In this document: positions 1 to 6,012 of the stretch, piece after piece
Position numbering within the stretch: the stretch's first letter is position 1
Layout of the letters: the number at the start of each line of letters is the position of its first letter
NCBI GenBank assembly: GCA_019057735.1
Contig: JAHLWV010000142.1
Coordinates: forward strand, 1-6,018
Length of the DNA stretch: 6,018 bases
Source: Promethearchaeota archaeon
GTDB taxonomy: Archaea; Asgardarchaeota; Lokiarchaeia; Sigynarchaeales; SOKP01
Direction: 5' to 3'
Notes under the pieces: generated by a model
The model's input: only the letters and a program-made list of their open reading frames with translations
Databases searched by the model: none
What the model was told of the DNA's origin: nothing
Position numbers and translations under genes: made by a program

Positions 1-444
1 CTTTTTGATATCTATTCCAAAGAAGATGCTTTTAAACTCGAAGGAAGCAAAACTATCCGAAAGGGTAAAGACATAACTGTAGTAACTTATGGAGATACAA
101 TCTTTCAGGTACTGGAAGCAGCTGATGAGCTGGAAAAAGAAAATATCTCTATTGAAATAATCGATATGTATTCTATTAAGCCCTACGATAAAAAGAATCT
201 TCTCAATTCCATTTCTAAAACAGAGGTCCTACTTGTTGTAGAAGACCATCAAAAAAGAAACGGCCTTGGTTACGAACTTTCCAACTTTTGTTTAAAAAAT
301 AAACCGGTTATTTTTGATAATCTGGGTCTTAATGATACCTTTGCTGAAAGCGGAAACTATTATAAAATTATTGATAAATATGGTATCTCTAAAAAACATA
401 TTTTAAATAAAGCAAAAGAACTTATTTCTAAGAAAAGGAAGTGA
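1..444 (+). CDS. Transketolase, C-terminal subunit (partial, 5' end outside window)
   Basis: The frame is open from base 1 to the TGA at 442-444 and gives the last 147 residues; the start lies upstream of the window. The visible part matches the C-terminal domain of transketolase and related thiamine-diphosphate enzymes. It has a KGKDITVVTYGDT strand near the beginning, then IEIIDMYSIKPYD, then VVEDHQKRNGLG (the family usually has EDHxxxGGLG), and a late FAESGNYYKIIDKYGIS segment. In enzymes split into two polypeptides this subunit also carries the pyrimidine-binding domain, which would lie off the left edge. Transketolase moves two-carbon units between ketose and aldose phosphates in the cytoplasmic pentose phosphate pathway. 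A DXP synthase or 2-oxoacid dehydrogenase beta subunit shares this domain. The short tail ending soon after the 'YGIS...I..A' helix and the sugar isomerase just downstream favour transketolase. That it is a split enzyme is inferred from family resemblance. Confidence 0.85.
   Translation, partial: LFDIYSKEDAFKLEGSKTIRKGKDITVVTYGDTIFQVLEAADELEKENISIEIIDMYSIKPYDKKNLLNSISKTEVLLVVEDHQKRNGLGYELSNFCLKNKPVIFDNLGLNDTFAESGNYYKIIDKYGISKKHILNKAKELISKKRK
437..444 (+). promoter_or_regulatory. Shine-Dalgarno site that decides the isomerase start
   Basis: GGAAGTGA matches the ideal GGAGGTGA at 7 of 8 positions and lies 8 nt before ATG 453. It covers the TGA stop of the upstream transketolase gene. A ribosome finishing transketolase would therefore be placed to reinitiate at 453. 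This supports 453 over GTG 441 as the start. Confidence 0.6.
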
Positions 445-452
445 AAATAATC

Positions 453-1427
453 ATGAATTATCTGGTAAAACAAGCAGTAATTAGTAGTTTCTTAAGTAAA
501 ACAAAGGATCGTTTTCATGAATATAATGAGGAGAAAACTTTGGAAGAACGATTCAAAATAGTATCTGAAATAGAGGGAATGGATGGCATGGAATTAGTTT
601 TTCCATATGAGGTTAGTAACTCTGATGAGCTTAAGACTTTAACTTCCAAATATAAAATAAATATTGCTGCCATAAATGTAAACGTAAAAGCAGAGCCTGA
701 ATTTAAAAATGGAGGCTTAACCTCCAATAAAAAAGAGATTCGCACAAAGGCAGTACGATTCATTAAAGATGCCAAAGACTTTGCCAAAAGGGTTGGAGCA
801 AATAAAGTAACATGTTGCCCCTTAGGTGATGGGTATGAATTTAACTTTAATTGTAATTATGCACAATCCTGGAAATTCCTGATTGATGCTTTTGGTGAAT
901 CAGCAAGTTACCTTCCTGAAATTCCTCTTTTTATAGAATACAAACCAGCTGAAACCAGAGGAAGATGTTTTATAAATACGGCAGCCAAAACTCTTTGCTT
1001 ACTTAATGAAATTGGAAATAAACAAATGGGAGTAACCATTGATTTCGGACACTCGGTAATGTTTGGTAATGAAAATCCGGCGGAAGCTCTTACTTTAATT
1101 GCAGAAAGTCCTTTTCGCTATTATATTCATATTAATGATAACAACGGTCAATGGGATTGGGATTATTTTGTAGGGACTAAACACTTCTTAGATTATGTTG
1201 AATTCCTTTATTATCTTCAAGAGTATAATTATAATGATTACATAACTTCTGATACCTCTCCTACCCGATGGGATATTAAAGGCACCTTTGAAGCAAATGC
1301 CCGTATTACAAACAAGCTATGTAAACTTTTAAGCAATTTAAATAGAAAAGAATTTAATAAATTAATATCGGGAGAAGATTATTTAAAAACCTGGAAATTT
1401 ATAGAAAAGAATATATTTTCATTGTAG
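453..1427 (+). CDS. TIM-barrel sugar isomerase/epimerase (xylose isomerase-like fold)
   Basis: This 324-residue soluble protein resembles the sugar phosphate isomerase/epimerase family (AP endonuclease 2 / xylose isomerase-like TIM barrel). Those enzymes use a divalent metal to interconvert ketoses and aldoses or to epimerise ketoses. Counting from the ATG at 453, likely metal ligands are Glu162 in FIEYKP, Asp197 and His200 in TIDFGH, His226 and Asp229 in YIHINDN, and Asp267 in TSDTSP. The usual epimerase tetrad is Glu-Asp-His-Glu, so the last ligand seems to be Asp. The frame can begin at GTG 441, but the SD-like GGAAGTGA at 437-444 lies 8 nt before ATG 453, whereas nothing is suitably spaced before GTG 441. 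The SD overlaps the transketolase stop, which implies coupling. The substrate cannot be told from sequence; the transketolase neighbour points to a pentose or ketose route. The WDWDYFVGTKHFLDYVEF stretch looks like a subfamily signature. Confidence 0.8.
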   Translation: MNYLVKQAVISSFLSKTKDRFHEYNEEKTLEERFKIVSEIEGMDGMELVFPYEVSNSDELKTLTSKYKINIAAINVNVKAEPEFKNGGLTSNKKEIRTKAVRFIKDAKDFAKRVGANKVTCCPLGDGYEFNFNCNYAQSWKFLIDAFGESASYLPEIPLFIEYKPAETRGRCFINTAAKTLCLLNEIGNKQMGVTIDFGHSVMFGNENPAEALTLIAESPFRYYIHINDNNGQWDWDYFVGTKHFLDYVEFLYYLQEYNYNDYITSDTSPTRWDIKGTFEANARITNKLCKLLSNLNRKEFNKLISGEDYLKTWKFIEKNIFSL

Positions 1428-1526
1428 AAAGCAGATATTTTATTGGTAAAGCAGATATCCCAAAACCTGACAATAATATTTTTAGCTTTGGGTTAGTGGT
1501 AATTATGTATTAAAGCAGGAAATAAA
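1428..1526. other. Convergent intergenic spacer with short direct repeat
   Basis: These 99 bp separate the stop of the plus-strand isomerase (TAG, 1425-1427) from the stop of the minus-strand BKACE gene. The 11-mer AAAGCAGATAT occurs at 1428-1438 and again at 1448-1458, and a shortened AAAGCAG appears at 1512-1518. A weak stem, CCCAAA (1459-1464) with TTTGGG (1487-1492), has a 22-nt loop and no T-run on either strand. I see no convincing intrinsic terminator for either operon here, so termination may be Rho-dependent or the transcripts may overlap. Confidence 0.5.
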
Positions 1527-2336
1527 CTATATTATTCCGAGTAACTTTCTTGCTTCATCCGGGTTAGCTAAATCAAAGCCTAATATTCTTAGTTCTCTTC
1601 GAATTTCTTTTACTAATTCAAGATTGGATTTTGCTTCCCCGTAATTACAGATCCTGGAATCTTCAAAACCAACCCTAATCATAGTTGCCCCTTGAAGGGA
1701 AGCTTGTAAATGAGATGAAAAATCCCTACTTCCACCAAAAATAGCACCCCATATACTCTCTTTGGGAAGCATAGATTTTAAAAGTTCAAGAATTGAAAGA
1801 GAAAAAGACATACCCCATTTATAATTAAAAATAAAATTAAAATTATATTGTGGCTTAATCAAGCCTTCCTTAATAAAAAGGTCAGAAATAGTAATATTGG
1901 AAGTATCGAATATCTCCAAAGATGGCTTTACCCTATTTTTTATCATTCTTTGTAGCCAATAACGGATATCCGGTACTGTATTTATGTATACTTCGTCCAG
2001 AAAATTTAAAGAACCCATGTTTAGTGAACCTAGTTCTACTTTTTCATTCTGAAGAGGTAATGATCTTTCCTGAGGCGTTAAACTGGAAAGTCCTCCGGTG
2101 GAGGCTTCAATGATTACACTGCACTCATTAGTAATTAGCTCAATTGTCTTTGAGAAATTACTTAAATCTGTAGTTAATTCGCCTTTACTATTTCGTGCGT
2201 GAAGATGAATTAGCGATACACCTTCTTCTGCACAAGCAATAACTTGCTTAGTTATTTCTTCTGGTTCAAGAGGATTATTATAATCTTTCCCCCATCCACC
2301 AGTTGGAGCAAAAGCCAAAATTATTTTCTTAGTCAT
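1527..2336 (-). CDS. Beta-keto acid cleavage enzyme (BKACE, DUF849 family)
   Basis: This 269-residue protein is close in length to Kce (about 275), the 3-keto-5-aminohexanoate cleavage enzyme. Family members condense a beta-keto acid with acetyl-CoA to give acetoacetate and a new acyl-CoA, using a zinc ion in a TIM barrel. Family landmarks are present in order: AFAPTGG (8-14), LIHLHAR with zinc-ligand His44 and His46, EASTGG (77-82), SLNMGSLNF (104-112), PSLEIFD with Glu141, GGSRDF (201-206), RVGFEDS with Arg221, zinc-ligand Glu225 and Asp226, and a C-terminal ANPDEARKLL. By remembered alignment to Kce, the metal and catalytic residues are conserved but the amine-binding Glu14 is Trp15 here, so the substrate probably differs. 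The start ATG has only a weak SD-like AGAG about 9 nt upstream. It is the last gene of the tct operon, 52 nt after tctA, which suggests it acts on the imported compound. Confidence 0.88.
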   Translation of the reverse strand: MTKKIILAFAPTGGWGKDYNNPLEPEEITKQVIACAEEGVSLIHLHARNSKGELTTDLSNFSKTIELITNECSVIIEASTGGLSSLTPQERSLPLQNEKVELGSLNMGSLNFLDEVYINTVPDIRYWLQRMIKNRVKPSLEIFDTSNITISDLFIKEGLIKPQYNFNFIFNYKWGMSFSLSILELLKSMLPKESIWGAIFGGSRDFSSHLQASLQGATMIRVGFEDSRICNYGEAKSNLELVKEIRRELRILGFDLANPDEARKLLGII

Positions 2337-2388
2337 AAAATATTTCTCTACTTTTATAAATTGTTTTTAGATATTATTAGAAAGTAAT

Positions 2389-3921
2389 TTATTTGTTTTT
2401 CTTTTTCGCGAATAACTTTATTGCTATTTTTTTGGTTAAAGTTTTATACCATTTTGTTTGACTTAATACAGTAAGTAAAATAACCAATACTAAAATTAAT
2501 GATACCGGTCGAGTAATAATAGGTAGTAAACTTCCTTTAGAAACCATTAAGGCTCTTCTTAAGTTAGCATCAGCCATGGGACCTAAAATAACTCCAATAA
2601 CCAAAGGCGCAATAGGGTATTCCATCTCAGTCAAGAAGTAAGCTAAAATCCCTATAGGAACCATCAAATAAAGATTAAAGATTCGTAAACCTAAAGAATA
2701 TGAACCTATTACACATAGTACAGCGATAATAGGCATAAAAAGAGGATGTGGAATTCGTAGTATTTTTATCACTTGTTTAGCTAATAACATTCCGGTTATC
2801 CACATAGCAACAGAAGCCAATAAAAGTATAGCGGTAACCTGGAATATAAAAAGTGGACGATCAATAGTCAACATAGGACCTGGTTGAATTCCATGAAGCA
2901 TAAATGCCCCTAAAAGCATGGCAGCAGGAGGGCTTCCTGGGATACCAAGGCTTAAAAGAGGAATCATAGCTCCCCCAATACAAGCATTATTAGCTGTCTC
3001 AGTAGATATTACTGCTGATATTTCACCTTTTCCAAACCTCTCAGGATGTTTAGAAGAATTCTTAGCCGCCCCATAAGATACCCAACCAGCAATATCTTCT
3101 CCTATTCCCGGAACTGCTCCAATACCTACTCCAATTAATGCTGAACGTATAATATCTGGGAAGTGGTGAAAAATTTCAGTAAACTCCGGTAAAATCCTTT
3201 GAACACGTTTCGCCTTTCCACAAACTATTTTATCTTTTAATACTTGAATAATCTGGGGAATACCAAATGCTCCAATAAGAACTGGTACAACCTCAAGCCC
3301 ACCATCTAATTCATTAAGTCCAAAAGTAAAGCGAGGATAAAACTGAAGCTGATCTCTCCCCACACAAGCCATAAATAGACCTAAAAAACCAGCAATCCAA
3401 CCTTTATAAGCTAAATCATGGCTAGTTAAAGTCCCGCTAATAATTATTCCAAAAAAAGCCAATAAAAAAAACTCAAATGAAGTAAAATTAAGAGCAAATG
3501 CAGAAATAAGGGGAGCCATAGTAATTACAAACAACATTCCTATGAAAGTACCAATTGCAGAAGCAGTAGTAGTAAGTCCCAAGGCTTTTCCTGCTTTTCC
3601 CTGACATGCTAAAGGGTAACCATCTAAAGCAGTAGCTGCTGCTGCAGCTGTACCAGGAATATTGATCAAAATAGAAGCATAGGAACCACCATATATTGCT
3701 CCTACATAGATGGATAGCAGGGCAATCAAAGAAGTACTGGTATCCATCCCATATGTTAAAGTAGCAAGCAAGGCTACACCAAGGGTGGCAGTCAAACCAG
3801 GCATAGCTCCAAAGATAATTCCTAATAGTACTGCACCAAAAAGGATTAACACATTAATGGGATTAGCAATTAAAATAAATATTTGTTGAAAAAAAACAGA
3901 TAGCTGTTCAAAAATAAACAT
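2389..3921 (-). CDS. tctA: Tripartite tricarboxylate transporter, large permease subunit (TctA family)
   Basis: This 510-residue integral membrane protein is of normal length for TctA (about 500). It forms the ion-coupled channel of a binding-protein-dependent secondary transporter for carboxylates. Family signatures are clear: GIIFGAMPGLTATLG (34-48), YVGAIYGGSYASILINIPGT (72-91) followed by ATALDGYPLACQGKAGKALG (97-115 region), the second pseudo-repeat GIGAVPGIGEDIAGW (266-280) followed by KHPERFGKGE (291-300), ETANNACIGGAMIPLLSLGIPG (308-329), and GIQPGPML (344-351). The paired 'G-A-x-P-G' segments in the two halves are the family's internal duplication. About a dozen hydrophobic segments are visible, and a very basic tail (KKIAIKLFAKKKNK) probably faces the cytoplasm. 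AGGAG at 3927-3931 sits 5 nt before the ATG, and only 11 nt separate the tctB stop from this start. The substrate is not evident from the permease. Confidence 0.95.
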   Translation of the reverse strand: MFIFEQLSVFFQQIFILIANPINVLILFGAVLLGIIFGAMPGLTATLGVALLATLTYGMDTSTSLIALLSIYVGAIYGGSYASILINIPGTAAAAATALDGYPLACQGKAGKALGLTTTASAIGTFIGMLFVITMAPLISAFALNFTSFEFFLLAFFGIIISGTLTSHDLAYKGWIAGFLGLFMACVGRDQLQFYPRFTFGLNELDGGLEVVPVLIGAFGIPQIIQVLKDKIVCGKAKRVQRILPEFTEIFHHFPDIIRSALIGVGIGAVPGIGEDIAGWVSYGAAKNSSKHPERFGKGEISAVISTETANNACIGGAMIPLLSLGIPGSPPAAMLLGAFMLHGIQPGPMLTIDRPLFIFQVTAILLLASVAMWITGMLLAKQVIKILRIPHPLFMPIIAVLCVIGSYSLGLRIFNLYLMVPIGILAYFLTEMEYPIAPLVIGVILGPMADANLRRALMVSKGSLLPIITRPVSLILVLVILLTVLSQTKWYKTLTKKIAIKLFAKKKNK

Positions 3922-3932
3922 GTTAACTCCTA

Positions 3933-4676
3933 TTATTTTAGAAAATAATAAATATTATGCATCATTTGTATTATTAATCCTTCTTTAGGAAGGGGAACTA
4001 ATAAAAAATATCTAAAAATTGGACAAAGAATTAAAGGAACTGCTAGTGCTACCAGCAAGGAAATTGTAAGTCTTTTTCTATAAATCTGGCTATTTCTCAC
4101 ATGTTTCCAACTATATAAGATATATATAGTAAAGAAAAATAAAGCAAGTACATCCATAAAATATTGATAATAAGAATTAAGAAATTTGGAAATACCGAAT
4201 GCAAAAAGAATAATAAAAATTATGCTTCCGGTAAAATAAAACAAAGTTAATTTTTTTAATAGATCTTTATCGTCAAAATAAAAGACAGATATAAAAAAAG
4301 TTAAAAAGAGAATAATAGAAATAAAGAAATCAATACGAGGAATATTTAAATAGACAAAGGATAGTAAAGCTAATAAAATACTAATAAATCTAATATTTTT
4401 TTCAGATATACCTCTATATCTAACTGAAAAGCTATTTATAAAATATTTAGCCCCACCACTATTTATAGAATTAATTAAAAGAACTACCGCCAAAACCATA
4501 ATAACAATACTGATAATCAAAGGAAATAAAGCAGGAGAAACATACCATACATTCTGAACTCCCCCAAAAGTATCCTTCATTGGCATTTTGAAAGTTTCTA
4601 TGATTATCCAAACACTAAATAGCAAAAGTAAAACACTGGTTATAAAATCCGCTCTTCTTAATTCTTTTTTCTTCAT
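3933..4676 (-). CDS. tctB: Tripartite tricarboxylate transporter, small membrane subunit (TctB-like, enlarged)
   Basis: Position between tctC and tctA, hydrophobic composition and the ends of the protein identify this as the small membrane partner of TctA. The N-terminus (LRRADFITSVLLLLFSVWIIIET, then SPALFPLIISIVIMVLAVVLL at 47-67) and the late RYFLLVPLPKEG motif (222-233) match TctB. At 247 residues it is longer than the typical 150-180-residue, four-helix TctB. Hydrophobic segments appear near 11-27, 47-69, 97-112, 114-133, 146-163, 173-190 and 203-226, giving about seven. The extra length falls in the middle, since both ends look canonical. The start ATG lacks a clear SD (upstream bases read AAGATTAGATT), which suggests weak translation. 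It lies after the palindrome at 4715-4748, so it is probably made in smaller amounts than the binding protein. Sequence similarity alone is low; context carries much of the call. Confidence 0.82.
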   Translation of the reverse strand: MKKKELRRADFITSVLLLLFSVWIIIETFKMPMKDTFGGVQNVWYVSPALFPLIISIVIMVLAVVLLINSINSGGAKYFINSFSVRYRGISEKNIRFISILLALLSFVYLNIPRIDFFISIILFLTFFISVFYFDDKDLLKKLTLFYFTGSIIFIILFAFGISKFLNSYYQYFMDVLALFFFTIYILYSWKHVRNSQIYRKRLTISLLVALAVPLILCPIFRYFLLVPLPKEGLIIQMMHNIYYFLK

Positions 4677-4714
4677 AATCTAATCTTTAAGTCCCATAAA
4701 TTTTGAATAATTTT

Positions 4715-4748
4715 AGGCAGCTGAATAAAATATTTTATTCAGCTGCCT
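4715..4748 (-). terminator. Perfect 34-bp palindrome between tctC and tctB (attenuating or stabilising stem-loop)
   Basis: The 17-base arm AGGCAGCTGAATAAAAT is followed directly by its exact reverse complement, so an RNA from either strand folds into a long stem. Read on the operon strand, it begins 28 nt after the tctC stop and is followed by AAAATTATTC rather than a U-run. It is therefore at most a leaky terminator; stabilising the 3' end of tctC mRNA is equally likely. Read on the plus strand, it is followed by TTTTATTT and would make a better intrinsic terminator, possibly stopping antisense transcripts. No plus-strand gene lies close upstream to need it. Confidence 0.75.
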
Positions 4749-4776
4749 TTTATTTAATAAAATGTAATCTAATTAT

Positions 4777-5781
4777 TTAAGGTTTGGAAATCCCTAAAGT
4801 AGCAGGGTCTACTTTGGCAGCTTTTAAATCCCAAAGAGTCCAGGCAAATAATGATTCAAGTTTATTAAATATTTCTACACCTTCGGCCCCAGTCGCACCA
4901 GATACAACATAATAATTATCTTCAGCCCATTTTACAAAAGTATCTGTCATAAGTGCTTTGTCGAATGCATCTATCAATACAGCTTTAATATCATCCGGTG
5001 CATCTGCCTTTATGGCAAACCCAATAGCCTGTGAAATAGGCAAATACTCTGAAAGTCCGGGATAAGAATCAAAAGCAGAAGGAAGCGTATCTCCAGCTAA
5101 AACAAATGATTCGGGAATTAATACTGCTAAGGGTCTTAATTTACCTCCACGGATTAATTGAGCTTGTTCAGCAACTGAGGTAACTACTACAGAAACTTCT
5201 CCGGTCATAGCAGCATTCTGTGCAGGAGCAGACCCTGTATAAGGAATATAATTAAATTTCGCACCTGAACCATCTTCCAATGCAAGAAGATTTAAATGGT
5301 GTATAGAGCCAGCAGCACTTGCACCAGCCCTTATCGTTCCAGGATCAGTTTTAGCTGCTTCAATTAAATCTTTTAAGGTCATATAAGGAGTATTCGCAGA
5401 AACAGAAACAACATCTGGTGAGCCACCAATGATAAAATATTCCCAGACGTTCATTCTTTTATCAAAACCTCCCTGTACTCCAGCAGTTACGCAAGACTCA
5501 GAAAGGCCACAAAGAGTATAACCATCAGAAGGTTGTGAATAAGCATAATTCATCCCCACAGAACCACCTGCTCCACCGGTTTTGTTGACAACATTAATAT
5601 TCACGCCTAATATTTTAGCCATTTCCGCCACAACAACTCGGTTACAAGCATCGGTACCGCCTCCAGCACTCCACACCAATACATTTGTGATATTTCTTTC
5701 AGGATAGGAAGCACTTGCAAAAAGCACAAAACTCATACAAACACATAATGTAACAACAATCAATAAAAATAATTTTTTCAT
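4777..5781 (-). CDS. tctC: Tripartite tricarboxylate transporter substrate-binding protein (TctC/Bug family)
   Basis: This 334-residue exported protein matches the Bug/TctC family of periplasmic solute receptors, normally about 320-330 residues. Residues 1-24 are a signal peptide: MKK, a hydrophobic core, then FASA before Ser25. The cysteines at 13 and 15 do not form a good lipobox, so cleavage by signal peptidase I is likely. The mature start SYPERNITNVLVWSAGGGTD (25-44) carries the family's ligand loop, with VW where most members have PF. Further landmarks are NKTGGAGGSVG (66-76), PSDGYTL (84-90), GSIHHLNL (158-165), YIPYTGSAPAQNAAMTGEVSV (178-198) and GGKLRPLAV (212-220). These proteins clamp carboxylates through water-bridged backbone contacts, so the ligand cannot be read from motifs. 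GGAGG at 5788-5792 lies 6 nt before the ATG, the strongest ribosome site in the operon. It is the first gene of the operon, under the promoter at 5984-6012. Confidence 0.95.
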   Translation of the reverse strand: MKKLFLLIVVTLCVCMSFVLFASASYPERNITNVLVWSAGGGTDACNRVVVAEMAKILGVNINVVNKTGGAGGSVGMNYAYSQPSDGYTLCGLSESCVTAGVQGGFDKRMNVWEYFIIGGSPDVVSVSANTPYMTLKDLIEAAKTDPGTIRAGASAAGSIHHLNLLALEDGSGAKFNYIPYTGSAPAQNAAMTGEVSVVVTSVAEQAQLIRGGKLRPLAVLIPESFVLAGDTLPSAFDSYPGLSEYLPISQAIGFAIKADAPDDIKAVLIDAFDKALMTDTFVKWAEDNYYVVSGATGAEGVEIFNKLESLFAWTLWDLKAAKVDPATLGISKP

Positions 5782-5966
5782 AATAATCCTCCAATAATTT
5801 TTTATAAACTTTCTTTCTTATTTATAATTGTAATACATCTTTTTTATCGTCTCTTTTCATCCCCCCTTTATCCTTTTTTCTTTATACTAATCTTGGAGAA
5901 AAATAACTTTAGAGCTAATTACACTTTTGATGAAAATTTATTTTTAATTTCAAGTTATATTTATAG
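5782..5966 (-). other. Long untranslated leader of tctC
   Basis: About 185 bp lie between the operator and the tctC ATG. The operon strand is purine-rich near its middle (AAAAAAGGATAAAGGGGGG around 5861-5879). I find no known riboswitch core, tRNA or strong hairpin, and only the tctC Shine-Dalgarno site (5788-5792) and the doubtful leader ORF stand out. The sequence beyond the promoter is cut off by the window edge at 6018. Confidence 0.4.
5822..5860 (-). CDS. Possible 12-codon leader ORF in the tctC leader
   Basis: On the operon strand an ATG at 5860-5858 opens a frame reading MKRDDKKDVLQL and ends at TAA (5824-5822), 40 nt before the tctC start. An AAGGA lies about 10 nt upstream, and a G6 run directly abuts the ATG. 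It could be a translated leader affecting tctC expression, but so short a frame in AT-rich DNA can easily arise by chance. I see no run of one amino acid and no attenuator structure around it. Confidence 0.15.
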   Translation of the reverse strand: MKRDDKKDVLQL

Positions 5967-5982
5967 ATATTGTATACAATAT
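5967..5982. promoter_or_regulatory. Palindromic operator over the transcription start (GntR/FCD-like)
   Basis: ATATTGTATACAATAT is a perfect 16-bp palindrome. It starts one base downstream of the -10 box and covers the predicted transcription start, the classic place for a repressor. The TTGTATACAA core fits the TNGTNNNACNA pattern of FadR/FCD-branch GntR regulators, which commonly control organic acid uptake operons. No regulator gene is inside the window, so the family assignment is an inference. Confidence 0.6.
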
Positions 5983-5995
5983 ATGTATAACATAT
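5981..5995. promoter_or_regulatory. Second dyad overlapping the -10 box
   Basis: ATATGT (5981-5986) and ACATAT (5990-5995) are exact inverted repeats around a 3-bp ATA centre. The site overlaps the first palindrome by two bases and contains the whole -10 hexamer. It resembles the first site with one extra central base (TGTATAACA versus TGTATACA), so it may be a second, weaker operator half. Chance symmetry in AT-rich DNA is the alternative. Confidence 0.35.
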
Positions 5996-6012
5996 TTTTT
6001 TTAACCTGTCAA
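5984..6012 (-). promoter_or_regulatory. Sigma-70-type promoter of the tctCBA-BKACE operon
   Basis: On the minus strand, TTGACA (6012-6007) is a perfect -35 box, followed by a 17-nt spacer and TATACA (5989-5984) as the -10 box. The spacer contains a run of eight A. Transcription should begin near 5976-5978, leaving a leader of about 195 nt before tctC. This is the best promoter match in the upstream region and probably drives all four minus-strand genes. Confidence 0.72.

Noticed and set aside
441..452. GTG start at 441 for the isomerase, with the classic GTGA overlap
   Set aside because: The AAGGA before it is only about one base away, too close to work, while ATG 453 has a near-ideal site 8 nt upstream.
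515..787. Minus-strand 90-codon frame inside the isomerase gene
   Set aside because: It lies wholly within the well-supported isomerase on the other strand and its translation shows no recognisable family features.
1459..1492. CCCAAA/TTTGGG stem as a bidirectional terminator between the convergent operons
   Set aside because: The stem is only 6 bp with a 22-nt loop and neither side is followed by a T-run.
1922..2113. Plus-strand 63-codon frame inside the BKACE gene
   Set aside because: It is antisense to conserved BKACE motifs, has no sensible ribosome site and looks like a shadow of the real gene.
4761..5781. TctC as a lipoprotein anchored by Cys13 or Cys15
   Set aside because: The residues before these cysteines (VTL, LCV) do not form a lipobox, whereas FASA at 21-24 is a good signal peptidase I site.
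5880..5900. Second promoter in the tctC leader (TATAAA-like box on the minus strand)
   Set aside because: No acceptable -35 box is found at 16-18 nt, and such boxes are expected by chance in this AT-rich stretch.
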